From Flavobacterium branchiicola (GTDB lineage: Bacteria > Bacteroidota > Bacteroidia > Flavobacteriales > Flavobacteriaceae): a stretch of DNA of 64,000 nt. The notes under the pieces are model-generated. The model worked only from the letters and a program-made list of their open reading frames with translations. It was not told where the DNA came from and did no database searches. The translations under genes were made by a program, and so were the position numbers. Position 1 is the first letter of the stretch. The number at the start of each line of letters is the position of its first letter. The stretch spans positions 62,001 to 126,000 of the forward strand of contig NZ_JAGYWA010000008.1 of NCBI RefSeq assembly GCF_018383905.1, in the 5' to 3' direction. Of the stretch, positions 18,701 to 25,300 are shown piece after piece.

Positions 18701-20731
18701 TATGTCTGGCAGTCAATAAGTAATACCACTAATACCTATCAACCTGGAATATTAGCGGTAAGTACAAGTTATAGAGCAGTTGTGAAAGACGGAACTTGTG
18801 CTGAAGAATTTGCAACAGAAACCAGAATTGATATTGATGCCAAACCGGCACCACCTTTGATAGGAACTGTGGTACAACCAACATGTATAAATCCTACGGG
18901 AAGCATTGTGTTAAATGGTTTAGAGGGCGTACCAAATTGGACAATAGCACAAACGGGAACATCTTCTCAAAACTATACGGGTTCAGGAAATAATTATACT
19001 GTACTTAATTTAGTACCGGGAAATTATTCTTTTACGATTTATCAGGTGGCGAGTTGTCCTTCATTGTCAACAATTTCCGTTGAAATTAAAGCACCAGTTA
19101 CGAATGTTTGGGACGGTTCTGTATGGTCAAAAGGAGTTCCGCCAGTTGCTACCGATGCGATTGTGTTTACAGGAAATTATCAGACTAACGGAAATTTAAG
19201 TGGCTGTTCTTGTACCGTAAATTCAGGAGTTGAGGTTACGGTTAATTCTAATCATACTTTAACAATTGACAATTCGGTTACAAACAATGGTGGAAAACTG
19301 ATTTTTGAGAATAATGCAAGTTTGGTACAAGTAAATAGTGCAGCCAATACAGGAAATATAACATACAAGCGAAACACAACTCCGGTTAGACGCTATGATT
19401 TTACTTTTTGGTCTTCTCCGGTTACCCGTACACCAGCTTTTACACTAAAAGAGCTATCTCCAAATACTCTAGCAGACAAATATTATAAATACGATGCAGT
19501 AAGTGGCTGGCAGATTAATTATGGCGGAACAGCTCCAATGGTTGCAGGTAATGGTTATATTGTGCGGGCCCCACAAAATTTTGATATCAATACACCAGTT
19601 ATTTATAATGCAACATTTACTGGAGTTCCTAATAACGGAACAATTACGGTACCAATACCAGTTGCCGAAAAATCATATTTGCTTGGAAACCCTTATCCGT
19701 CGGCAATTTATGCAGATCAGTTTATAATTAGCAATTCAAGTAATTTGTACGGTACATTATATTTTTGGACACACAATTCTGCTCCAAATAAAGATGTTCA
19801 GGGTAATGCAATTTATAACTATACTACAGATGATTATGCAATTTACAATCTAACAGGAAGCACAACAGCGGGTCAAATGCATGGAGATGGTGCAACGACA
19901 CCAGGGAATCAAAATCCTCCTTTAGGATATATTGCGGCTGGTCAATCCTTTTTTGTGGATTCTAAAACGACTCAAAGTGCTGTTTTTACCAATGCAATGC
20001 GCGTTCCCGGGAATAACAGTCAGTTTTTTAAAACCGTAAATTCAAACAAAGAGAATATTGAAAGACATCGTGTTTGGATTAATCTGACCAATACACAAGG
20101 AGCTTTCAAGCAAATTTTAGTTGGTTATGTTCAAGGCGCAACAAATGGATGGGACAATAATTATGATGGACTAACTGTAGACGGAAATAAATACCTGGAT
20201 TTTTATAGTATTAATGAAGATAGAAAACTGGTAGTACAAGGTCGTGCCTTACCTTTTTTGGAGTCTGATACGATTTCTCTGGGATACAGAACTATCATTG
20301 CGGGCGAATTTACAATTGCAATCGATCATGCAGATGGTGATTTAAGTACGCATGCTATTTTTCTTGAGGATACAAAGACAGATACAATGCAGGATCTGCA
20401 AAAGAAAGGATATACCTTCACAACAGCAATCGGAACTTTTTTAGACCGATTTGTGGTTCGGTATGCAAAAACACTCGGAACCGGAGATTTTGAAAATCCC
20501 ACAAATACTATTTTAATATCTACAAAAGATAAAGTGATTGCGGTGCGATCACAAAAGGAATTACTGTCTGGCATTTCGGTGTATGATGTAAATGGTACTC
20601 TAATTTATAAAACAAAAGATATTAATGCATTAGAGTTGCAAATACCAAATATGCATGCTGGAGCCCAGGTTTTACTGGTAAAAGTAACATTGGAGAACGG
20701 AAGCACAACAGTACAAAAGGTAATTTATTAA
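15791..20731 (+). CDS. Large T9SS-exported glycine-rich repeat surface protein (paralog 4 of 4)
   Basis: A 1646-aa exported protein. The only supportable in-frame start is the ATG at 15791, which gives an unusually long N-terminus; the hydrophobic signal core (LALLFLLFSIPIFAQ) lies at residues ~36-50. A glycine-rich domain (~residues 60-265) matches paralog 3 (VEAWGAGGAGGG). Ig-like domains follow, then four near-identical 95-aa repeats (residues ~458-837), two more Ig-like domains, and from Trp1107 the shared C-terminal module with VRRYDFTFWSSPV, LLGNPYPSA, YFWTHNS, DFYSINE and FVVRYAKTLGT. It ends TVQKVIY, resembling a T9SS type C sorting signal. The repeats look like a stalk or adhesive array. 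No enzymatic motif is seen. Confidence 0.85.
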   Translation: MEKHLLKRLICLWFLIQSLAIYQFYSALFFNSKRKLALLFLLFSIPIFAQPPHTFTSNGSLEVPAGITSVTVEAWGAGGAGGGASGALGTTGRSAGGGGGGAYAKGTITVVAGNTLNAIVGKQTTGTAISGTTGESSTILGFETSILALGGSGGTANTTGNQPAGGAGGTASGSIGNLVKTSGTAGDAGNAVLIAALLASGKGGNSPNGGNGGAAASTLLLASFPGNAGTPPGGGGSGAINCSGAAAQLGGNGAAGQVKVTYVCPTYSISGTATVGVTADNVCATSGTSEVTITTAAASLPIGVYTVTYGRGNPITTSGSATMTVSVAGTGKFTATGLTTVGASRITVTNLKSGVCSSTTNNYANITVFSATVAGAVTGGTTICSGQTSASLSLGGNTGVVTKWQSMANSASVWTDIVNTTTSYTSLALTETTQFRTAVKNGACDEVFSTPTTVTVNPLPQGSLTANGPFCDSGSPQLIFTATAGTGPYTVVYTENNGVNRSATGVVSGAAFTPFTTSINASTVYNLVSVTGANTCVRNSGFTGGTATVTVNPLPQGSLTANGPFCDSGSPQLIFTATAGTGPYTVVYTENNGVNRSATGVVSGVAFTPFTTSINTSTVYNLVSVTGANTCVRNSGFTSGAATVTVNPLPQGSLTANGPFCDSGSPQLIFTATAGTGPYTIIYTENNGINRSATGVVSGAAFTPFTTSINASTVYNLVSVTGANTCVRNSGFTSGAATVTVNPLPQGSLTANGPFCDSGSPQLIFTATAGTGPYTIVYTENNGINRSATGVVSGVAFTPFTTSINTSTVYNLVSVTGANTCVRNSGFTGGAATVTVNQIPVPVFDVQPASSVCVNTSVTYTTQSGQSNYIWSVSGTAGSDYTILSGGITNLSNTVTLQWNTIGNKTVKVRYTSKGCSAVLDATSLTTVTKTVPGVVSGGSHVCSGDPSPLLTVNGYTGTIVRWEYAEALPYVWQSISNTTNTYQPGILAVSTSYRAVVKDGTCAEEFATETRIDIDAKPAPPLIGTVVQPTCINPTGSIVLNGLEGVPNWTIAQTGTSSQNYTGSGNNYTVLNLVPGNYSFTIYQVASCPSLSTISVEIKAPVTNVWDGSVWSKGVPPVATDAIVFTGNYQTNGNLSGCSCTVNSGVEVTVNSNHTLTIDNSVTNNGGKLIFENNASLVQVNSAANTGNITYKRNTTPVRRYDFTFWSSPVTRTPAFTLKELSPNTLADKYYKYDAVSGWQINYGGTAPMVAGNGYIVRAPQNFDINTPVIYNATFTGVPNNGTITVPIPVAEKSYLLGNPYPSAIYADQFIISNSSNLYGTLYFWTHNSAPNKDVQGNAIYNYTTDDYAIYNLTGSTTAGQMHGDGATTPGNQNPPLGYIAAGQSFFVDSKTTQSAVFTNAMRVPGNNSQFFKTVNSNKENIERHRVWINLTNTQGAFKQILVGYVQGATNGWDNNYDGLTVDGNKYLDFYSINEDRKLVVQGRALPFLESDTISLGYRTIIAGEFTIAIDHADGDLSTHAIFLEDTKTDTMQDLQKKGYTFTTAIGTFLDRFVVRYAKTLGTGDFENPTNTILISTKDKVIAVRSQKELLSGISVYDVNGTLIYKTKDINALELQIPNMHAGAQVLLVKVTLENGSTTVQKVIY
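17162..18301 (+). repeat. Four exact-length 285-bp tandem repeats (95 aa each) in paralog 4
   Basis: Units start at 17162, 17447, 17732 and 18017, each exactly 285 bp, beginning PLPQGSLTANGPFCDSGSP. Units 1 and 3 carry GAAF and SINAST; units 2 and 4 carry GVAF and SINTST. Units 1-2 have GVN after TENN, and units 3-4 have GIN. This pattern fits a two-unit block that was duplicated as a whole and then diverged slightly. Near-identity at the DNA level means copy number may vary by recombination. Confidence 0.95.
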
Positions 20732-20744
20732 TCAAAATGAAAAA

Positions 20745-20779
20745 AGCAGTCAGGTTCTAAAAACCTGACTGCTTTTTTT
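20745..20779. terminator. Bidirectional terminator between paralog 4 and the XRE regulator
   Basis: A perfect 12-bp stem AGCAGTCAGGTT / AACCTGACTGCT with a 5-nt loop, flanked by A6 and T7, so it can terminate both convergent genes. Confidence 0.9.
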
Positions 20780-20806
20780 AAATAAGTATTTTGAAGCTTT
20801 TTGAAA

Positions 20807-21217
20807 TTATTTCAAATCGCTTTTTAATTTTTCTATTCTCGCTATCATTTCATCTTTTTCTTTCAGCATGCGCTCAAACAAAGCAATTTTTTCTTCGTGA
20901 AGTTTTTTTACCTCTTCAATAGGATTGAAGTTGAATGTAGAATTAGGATTTCCAACACAAGCATTATCTCCAAAAGTATTCGAAATTACATTTATAGCCT
21001 GTTCTTCATCAAAGTTCTGAAAAGCTTCAAGAGGAATCTTTAATACTGTTGAGATTTGTTTAAGCAGATTATCTTCAATCACTTCTTTTTGTTCCAGCAT
21101 AGAAATTTTCTTCTGGTTCCATTCTTCGCCCAGATCATAAGCTAACCCTTCCTGCTTTATGTTAAGCATTTCTCTGAAACGTTTTACGTTTCTTCCCTGA
21201 TGAATTTTCTGTTCCAT
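20807..21217 (-). CDS. XRE-family transcriptional regulator with C-terminal coiled coil
   Basis: A 136-aa cytoplasmic DNA-binding protein. Residues ~8-65 fit an XRE/Cro-type helix-turn-helix (VKRFREMLNIKQEGLAYDLG then QKKISMLEQKEVIEDNLLKQIS). The C-terminal third is charged and heptad-like (EEVKKLHEEKIALFERMLKEKDE), consistent with a dimerizing coiled coil. It is divergent from the GNAT-like/HTH operon at 21391 and shares a 173-bp intergenic region with it, so it may regulate that operon as well as itself. A -7-like TATCTTTG on the minus strand (21243-21250) lies 26-33 nt upstream of its ATG. It could equally be a stand-alone regulator unrelated to the neighbours. Confidence 0.75.
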   Translation of the reverse strand: MEQKIHQGRNVKRFREMLNIKQEGLAYDLGEEWNQKKISMLEQKEVIEDNLLKQISTVLKIPLEAFQNFDEEQAINVISNTFGDNACVGNPNSTFNFNPIEEVKKLHEEKIALFERMLKEKDEMIARIEKLKSDLK

Positions 21218-21242
21218 AATGATTGTTATTTTTCTACGAGCT

Positions 21243-21287
21243 CAAAGATAAAGCTATTCCGATTAAAAAGTCTGATTTTCAAAGATA
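21243..21287 (-). promoter_or_regulatory. Two -7-like CAAAGATA motifs upstream of the XRE gene
   Basis: CAAAGATA occurs at 21243-21250 and 21280-21287. Read on the minus strand each is TATCTTTG, an exact TAnnTTTG match. The second overlaps a small inverted repeat (AAGATA-N5-TATCTT). No well-spaced -33 TTG is evident for the proximal copy. Confidence 0.45.
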
Positions 21288-21336
21288 AAAAATATCTTGA
21301 AAATATGTGTTTTGTCTGGTAATAGGTGTAAAATAA

Positions 21337-21369
21337 TTGTACAATTTGTATAATTAAGTTGTATATTTG
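21337..21369 (+). promoter_or_regulatory. Promoter with three TTGTAYA repeats ahead of the GNAT-like/HTH operon
   Basis: TATATTTG (21362-21369) matches the Bacteroidota -7 element TAnnTTTG; a TTG at 21337 lies 22 nt upstream as a -33 candidate. TTGTACA (21337), TTGTATA (21346) and TTGTATA (21359) are direct repeats spanning this promoter, and the first is part of the palindrome TTGTACAA. Such iterated sites over a promoter fit autorepression by a linked HTH protein, which is inference. Confidence 0.5.
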
Positions 21370-21390
21370 CCTAACGAATTATTTTAGATA

Positions 21391-21903
21391 ATGAATGTAA
21401 AAATACTGAAAGCTAGATCAAACGATTTGGTAAATGCGAGGATTATCGATGTTAAGTTAGGTAAAGTAATTCTGCCCTCGATAACAGAGGGATGGAGATT
21501 TAATTTTAGAAAACATTCAAAAGAAACACGCTATGAAACTTATATTTTAGTCAGTGAAGAAACTCCGGATGTAATTGAAGGATGCCTCATTTTTGAAATG
21601 AAAAGCAAAATTGAACCTTATATGGCTTTTGTTGAAGTTGCCCCACATAATAGAGGAGACAGTAAGAAGTATGAAAGAGTAGCAGGTTCTTTAATTGCAT
21701 TCGCGTGCAGACTGAGTTTTAAATGCGGTAAAGGAGATTATCTGGGTTATTTGGCTTTTGATGTTATAGAAGAAGAACAGGAAGATCAAACAAAACTTAT
21801 GGCTGTTTATTCAACAAATTATTATGCACTTAGATATGGAGAAACAACAATGATTATTCCTCCTTCTGGTGGTGAAAAATTAATTAAAGAGTTTTTAAAT
21901 TAA
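21391..21903 (+). CDS. GNAT-like protein, candidate toxin of a toxin-antitoxin pair
   Basis: A 170-aa soluble protein. The order of elements suggests a GNAT acetyltransferase fold: a beta-strand IEGCLIFEM, then YMAFVEVAPHNRG (the strand-4/loop region), an alpha-helix AGSLIAFACRLSF, a strand GYLAFDV, and a closing YYALRYGETTMII. The usual acetyl-CoA loop (R/Q-x-x-G-x-G/A) is poorly conserved: RGDSKKYERVAG. It is translated just before, and overlaps by one base (TAATG), a gene for an HTH protein, the usual layout of two-gene toxin-antitoxin operons in which the toxin comes first. The fold call rests on pattern recognition only; it could be a housekeeping acetyltransferase or a regulatory partner of unknown function. 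Confidence 0.55.
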   Translation: MNVKILKARSNDLVNARIIDVKLGKVILPSITEGWRFNFRKHSKETRYETYILVSEETPDVIEGCLIFEMKSKIEPYMAFVEVAPHNRGDSKKYERVAGSLIAFACRLSFKCGKGDYLGYLAFDVIEEEQEDQTKLMAVYSTNYYALRYGETTMIIPPSGGEKLIKEFLN

Positions 21904-22376
21904 TGGATATGAAAAATAAAGAAATTCAGATTAGCGATATTTGGAACGACAAGAAAAAAGCTGATTTAAAAGAAATAATTAAATCACATTCTGCCAAACA
22001 ATCCAAAGAACAGATATTAAAGAATCAATTGCTTTCTATTCAATATAAATTGGAAGATTATATTCAGAGTGAGAATGAAACAGAGGTTTTAAAAATTCTT
22101 GATTTTGTAAAGATGTATTTGAAAGCCCTTAATCTTTCTAAAAAAACATTGGCGACCCATTTTGAAATGCGAGACAGTAACCTTCATAAATATCTTTCGG
22201 GCGAGAGAAAATTAAATGCACAGGTGGCATTGAAATTAAGTACTTTTTCGCATACTAAACCAGATCAATGGTTTAGAGTTCAGCTGAAAAATGAAATGCT
22301 TGAGCTAAAAAAAGAAACTGCCCACATAGAAGATTATAAAAAGTATGACTATCTCAATTTATTAGAAGCGGTCTAA
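21903..22376 (+). CDS. HTH DNA-binding protein, candidate antitoxin/repressor
   Basis: A 157-aa protein, lysine-rich at the N-terminus, with a helix-turn-helix near residues 70-115 (LSKKTLATHFEMRDSNLHKY followed by LSGERKLNAQVALKLSTF), similar to XRE/HigA-type antitoxins. Its start codon overlaps the stop codon of the GNAT-like gene (TAATG), implying translational coupling and a joint function. The charged N-terminus (residues ~1-60) could be the neutralising segment, and the HTH could bind the TTGTAYA repeats upstream. A second in-frame ATG lies two codons downstream. Family assignment is moderate; the antitoxin role is inferred from context. Confidence 0.65.
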   Translation: MDMKNKEIQISDIWNDKKKADLKEIIKSHSAKQSKEQILKNQLLSIQYKLEDYIQSENETEVLKILDFVKMYLKALNLSKKTLATHFEMRDSNLHKYLSGERKLNAQVALKLSTFSHTKPDQWFRVQLKNEMLELKKETAHIEDYKKYDYLNLLEAV

Positions 22377-22397
22377 AGTTTTAAGGTAAATTATAGG

Positions 22398-22426
22398 AAA
22401 GCTCTCTGTCTGAGGGCTTTTTGTTT
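22398..22426 (+). terminator. Likely terminator after the GNAT-like/HTH operon
   Basis: Stem AAAGCTCTC / GAGGGCTTT (one G-U pair), loop TGTCT, followed by a T-rich tract. Confidence 0.65.
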
Positions 22427-22536
22427 TTTAATGCGATAAAAGAATGTAAATGCAATAAAGTTGCAAATTGTAAATTTATGCGATGAGGTTCAGGTTTTGA
22501 TGGAAAAAACAATAGTAGAAAATAGAAATACAACAC

Positions 22537-23403
22537 TTAAAAAGTATTTTGCAACTTTTCATGCGTATTGCTAATTGCTTTTTCATTTTTATAATCAATC
22601 CATTTTTGACCTTTAAATTTTCGCATTATAATATCAAAATAACGCATAATAAAAACATTATAAGCGGCTTTGGAGAGATTGGTTATATTTTTGGGAAAAG
22701 CCCGAAGACTCATAGAAAAACCGGGAGTCAAATATTTCATATAATGCCAGTATCCTTCCGGCATGTACAACATTTCGCCATGTTTAAGATTGGTAATGTA
22801 ACCTGAAGCATTTTTTAGAGCCGGAAATTTTTCATAATCCGGATTATCAAAATCAATATCTTCTCTTGAAATTAAAGCATGAGGAACTTTGTACATGTAT
22901 TTTGACTGATCGGGAGCAAAAAGCATACACTGTTTTTCTCCATGAAAATGAAAATGCAGAATATTAGAATAATCAATATCAAAATGCATGAAGACTTTTG
23001 CGTTTTCTCCGCCAAAAAACAACATCGGCATTTGTTTTACCAACTTCAATCCAATTTCAGGCCATTTAAAGTCGTTATTTAACACTGGCACTTCATTCAT
23101 TAGATTATAAAGAAAAATACGGTAATTAGTAGGTTCTGATTCTAAAAGGGTAATATAATCGCTCATTTTCATTTTGATATGAGCTTCATTAAAACCATCT
23201 TTATGATTTACAGGCCGATTATCGTATAAAGGGACAGTAAGATCGCCTGCAATTTCATTTATATAAGATAATTTCCATTTATGATAAGCGGGCCAGTCCT
23301 CGGTTAGTTCTTCAATAACAACGGGGATTTGTTTTTTTACATATCGGGAAACAAAATCAGCTTTTGAGATTTTTTTTACCCTTTCGATTTGCTTTAAATT
23401 CAT
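22537..23403 (-). CDS. Cupin-like (JmjC/cupin_8) domain protein
   Basis: A 288-aa soluble protein resembling the cupin_8/JmjC family of Fe(II)/2-oxoglutarate oxygenases, including aspartyl/asparaginyl-hydroxylase-like proteins. The N-terminus carries the family start pattern (KQIPVVIEELTEDWPAYHKW). The metal site is suggested by FMHFDIDYSNILHFHFHGEK (an HxD followed by further histidines), the distal histidine by MLYMPEGYWHYMKYL, and the entry to the second sheet by QCMLFAPDQ. The substrate is unknown. It lies 81 bp downstream of bioB in the same direction, but a strong terminator hairpin stands between them and ends about 15 nt before this ATG, so it is unlikely to be a simple bioB operon member. 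Confidence 0.75.
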   Translation of the reverse strand: MNLKQIERVKKISKADFVSRYVKKQIPVVIEELTEDWPAYHKWKLSYINEIAGDLTVPLYDNRPVNHKDGFNEAHIKMKMSDYITLLESEPTNYRIFLYNLMNEVPVLNNDFKWPEIGLKLVKQMPMLFFGGENAKVFMHFDIDYSNILHFHFHGEKQCMLFAPDQSKYMYKVPHALISREDIDFDNPDYEKFPALKNASGYITNLKHGEMLYMPEGYWHYMKYLTPGFSMSLRAFPKNITNLSKAAYNVFIMRYFDIIMRKFKGQKWIDYKNEKAISNTHEKLQNTF

Positions 23404-23412
23404 CTCTTTAAA

Positions 23413-23450
23413 ATAAAAAAATTGCTTACAACACAGGTTGTAAGCAATTT
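23413..23450 (-). terminator. Intrinsic terminator of bioB, abutting the cupin gene start
   Basis: A perfect 14-bp stem (AAATTGCTTACAAC / GTTGTAAGCAATTT) with a 4-nt loop, followed on the minus strand by a T run. The cupin ATG begins about 15 nt beyond the stem. Confidence 0.85.
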
Positions 23451-23484
23451 AAATATATTTATAAAGTTGAATTAACTCTATTAA

Positions 23485-24573
23485 TTAAATTTTTGATTTA
23501 ATCGAATGTTCAAGGTTTTTCTCGATTGTATGTCCCGGTCTTGACCATTTTGGTTTTTCGCCAAGCGCAGCAAACTGAGAATCTTCTGCCTCAACTGTTT
23601 TTGGCTGAGAAACTTTTGTAAATGGTTTTTGTGGATTTAATCCTAAAAGTTCAAACATCTTCATGTCTTCATGAACATCCGGATTTGGAGTAGTAAGCAA
23701 TTTATCTCCCGCGAAAATTGAGTTAGCACCTGCAAAAAAGCACATTGCCTGTCCTTCGCGGCTCATATTTGTTCTACCAGCAGATAAACGCACCTGAGTT
23801 TCCGGCATAACAATTCTTGTTGTAGCCACCATTCTGATCATTTCCCAGATTTCAACTGGTTTTTCATCTTCCATTGGAGTTCCTTCAACAGCAACCAGAG
23901 CATTAATTGGCACAGATTCCGGTTGCGGATTCAAAGTAGAAAGCGCTACAAGCATTCCTGCTCTGTCTTCAATACTTTCTCCCATTCCGATAATTCCTCC
24001 GCTACAAACCGTAACATTGGTTTTACGAACATTTTCGATAGTTTCTAAACGGTCTTCAAAAGCGCGAGTAGAAATAACATCTTTATAATAATCTTCAGAA
24101 GTATCTAAATTGTGGTTGTAAGCATATAAACCGGCTTCAGCTAAACGTTGTGCCTGATTTTCGGTAATCATACCAAGTGTACAACAAACCTCCATGTCAA
24201 GTTTATTAATGGTACGAACCATTTCTAAAACCTGATCAAATTCTTCACCATCTTTTACATTTCTCCAGGCAGCACCCATACAAACACGAGAAGATCCGCT
24301 AGATTTTGCACGCAAAGCCTGAGCTTTAACCTGACTTACACTCATTAAATCATTTCCTTCAACTCCAGTGTTATAACGTGCAGCTTGCGGGCAATAACCA
24401 CAGTCTTCAGGACATCCTCCGGTTTTAATAGATAATAAAGTTGAAACCTGAACTACGTTAGGATCATGTTTTTGCCTGTGAATGGTTGCAGCTTCGTATA
24501 GAAGATCCATCAAGGGTTTGTTATATATGGCGATTATCTCGTCTTTAGTCCAATTGTGTTTTGTAATGCTCAT
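23485..24573 (-). CDS. bioB: Biotin synthase
   Basis: A 362-aa radical-SAM enzyme that inserts sulfur into dethiobiotin, the last step of biotin synthesis in the cytoplasm. The radical-SAM cluster cysteines are in GGCPEDCGYC (Cys54, Cys58, Cys61), with the family-typical spacing. Other BioB landmarks are KSSGSSRVCMGAAWRN, YNHNLDTSEDYY, CSGGIIGMGES, and the conserved Arg in VRLSAGRTNMS near the auxiliary [2Fe-2S] site. No other biotin gene is adjacent, so bioB is a lone gene here. An exact TATTTTTG -7 element and a TTG 20 nt upstream precede it. Length and motifs are normal for the family. Confidence 0.97.
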   Translation of the reverse strand: MSITKHNWTKDEIIAIYNKPLMDLLYEAATIHRQKHDPNVVQVSTLLSIKTGGCPEDCGYCPQAARYNTGVEGNDLMSVSQVKAQALRAKSSGSSRVCMGAAWRNVKDGEEFDQVLEMVRTINKLDMEVCCTLGMITENQAQRLAEAGLYAYNHNLDTSEDYYKDVISTRAFEDRLETIENVRKTNVTVCSGGIIGMGESIEDRAGMLVALSTLNPQPESVPINALVAVEGTPMEDEKPVEIWEMIRMVATTRIVMPETQVRLSAGRTNMSREGQAMCFFAGANSIFAGDKLLTTPNPDVHEDMKMFELLGLNPQKPFTKVSQPKTVEAEDSQFAALGEKPKWSRPGHTIEKNLEHSIKSKI

Positions 24574-24595
24574 GAATACATTGTTTTTGAAGCCT

Positions 24596-24626
24596 CAAAA
24601 ATAGTTAATTTGTTCTAATCAACCAA
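24596..24626 (-). promoter_or_regulatory. Promoter of bioB
   Basis: On the minus strand, TTG (complement of 24624-24626), 20 nt, then TATTTTTG (complement of 24596-24603). Both match the Bacteroidota consensus, and the implied transcription start falls about 15 nt before the bioB ATG. Confidence 0.6.
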
Positions 24627-24670
24627 TGCTGAATTTTGTAAATGAATATTTGTCAGTGATTTTCAAAAAA

Positions 24671-24718
24671 GAAACACTCTAAAATCATAGAATTATACTT
24701 TTTTATGATTTTAGAGTG
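24671..24718 (-). terminator. Terminator after the small membrane protein gene
   Basis: A perfect 15-bp inverted repeat (CACTCTAAAATCATA at 24675-24689 and its complement at 24704-24718), followed on the minus strand by TTTCTTTTTTG. Confidence 0.8.
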
Positions 24719-24744
24719 CTAAATGTTATGATTTATGTGAAATA

Positions 24745-25182
24745 TTAATCGGCTACATATTTATTGTTCCAATAGAGCATCATCAATAAAGTTACAATTA
24801 CAGAGGACGCAATTCCTTCAAACAATAAGCAAATGCAATAAGTTGGTACAGAAGGATTTCCTCCAAACATAAAAGTTGCAGATAGTGTTTTTACGTATGC
24901 GTCTCCGCCACGTGCATAACTATAAACTAGTAATCCGAATATGCTCAACGCCACGCCAACCACAGAAGTTGCCATTGCAGAAACAGCATTCGATACAAAA
25001 TTGGTTTCACCTTCATGCAGGTTCATTTGCATAGTTCTGTTTACGCCATAAAAGATAAAAAATACATTTAGTGTACGTAAATAGAATAAATCTGCCAGAC
25101 CAAGTACATTCATCAATAAAAAATAAATGCCTATTCCGAGGAATATCAGAAACCCGTTGGTAATTTCTTTAGGTAATTTCAT
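24745..25182 (-). CDS. Small integral membrane protein of unknown function
   Basis: A 145-aa inner-membrane protein with about four hydrophobic segments: FLIFLGIGIYFLLMNVLG, TLNVFFIFYGV, MATSVVGVALSIFGLLVYSY and ICLLFEGIASSVIVTLLMML. I do not recognise a named family and see no catalytic or transport motif. It is monocistronic, with its own terminator downstream and an unrelated gene (ribF) more than 100 bp upstream in the same orientation. Confidence 0.75.
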   Translation of the reverse strand: MKLPKEITNGFLIFLGIGIYFLLMNVLGLADLFYLRTLNVFFIFYGVNRTMQMNLHEGETNFVSNAVSAMATSVVGVALSIFGLLVYSYARGGDAYVKTLSATFMFGGNPSVPTYCICLLFEGIASSVIVTLLMMLYWNNKYVAD

Positions 25183-25300
25183 AGTGGTTATTTTTAAAGA
25201 AGTTAATAGTAAATATTTGAAAAACAGAGTTCTATATCAAATTTACTAAAAAAATAACTACGATGATTTAAAAAACGGGAAAAGTATTTTTAGAACTTTA

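Noticed and set aside
24574..24744. Possible biotin-related regulatory RNA or BirA site upstream of bioB
   Set aside because: Only a promoter and the neighbour's terminator are evident; no recognisable operator or riboswitch.
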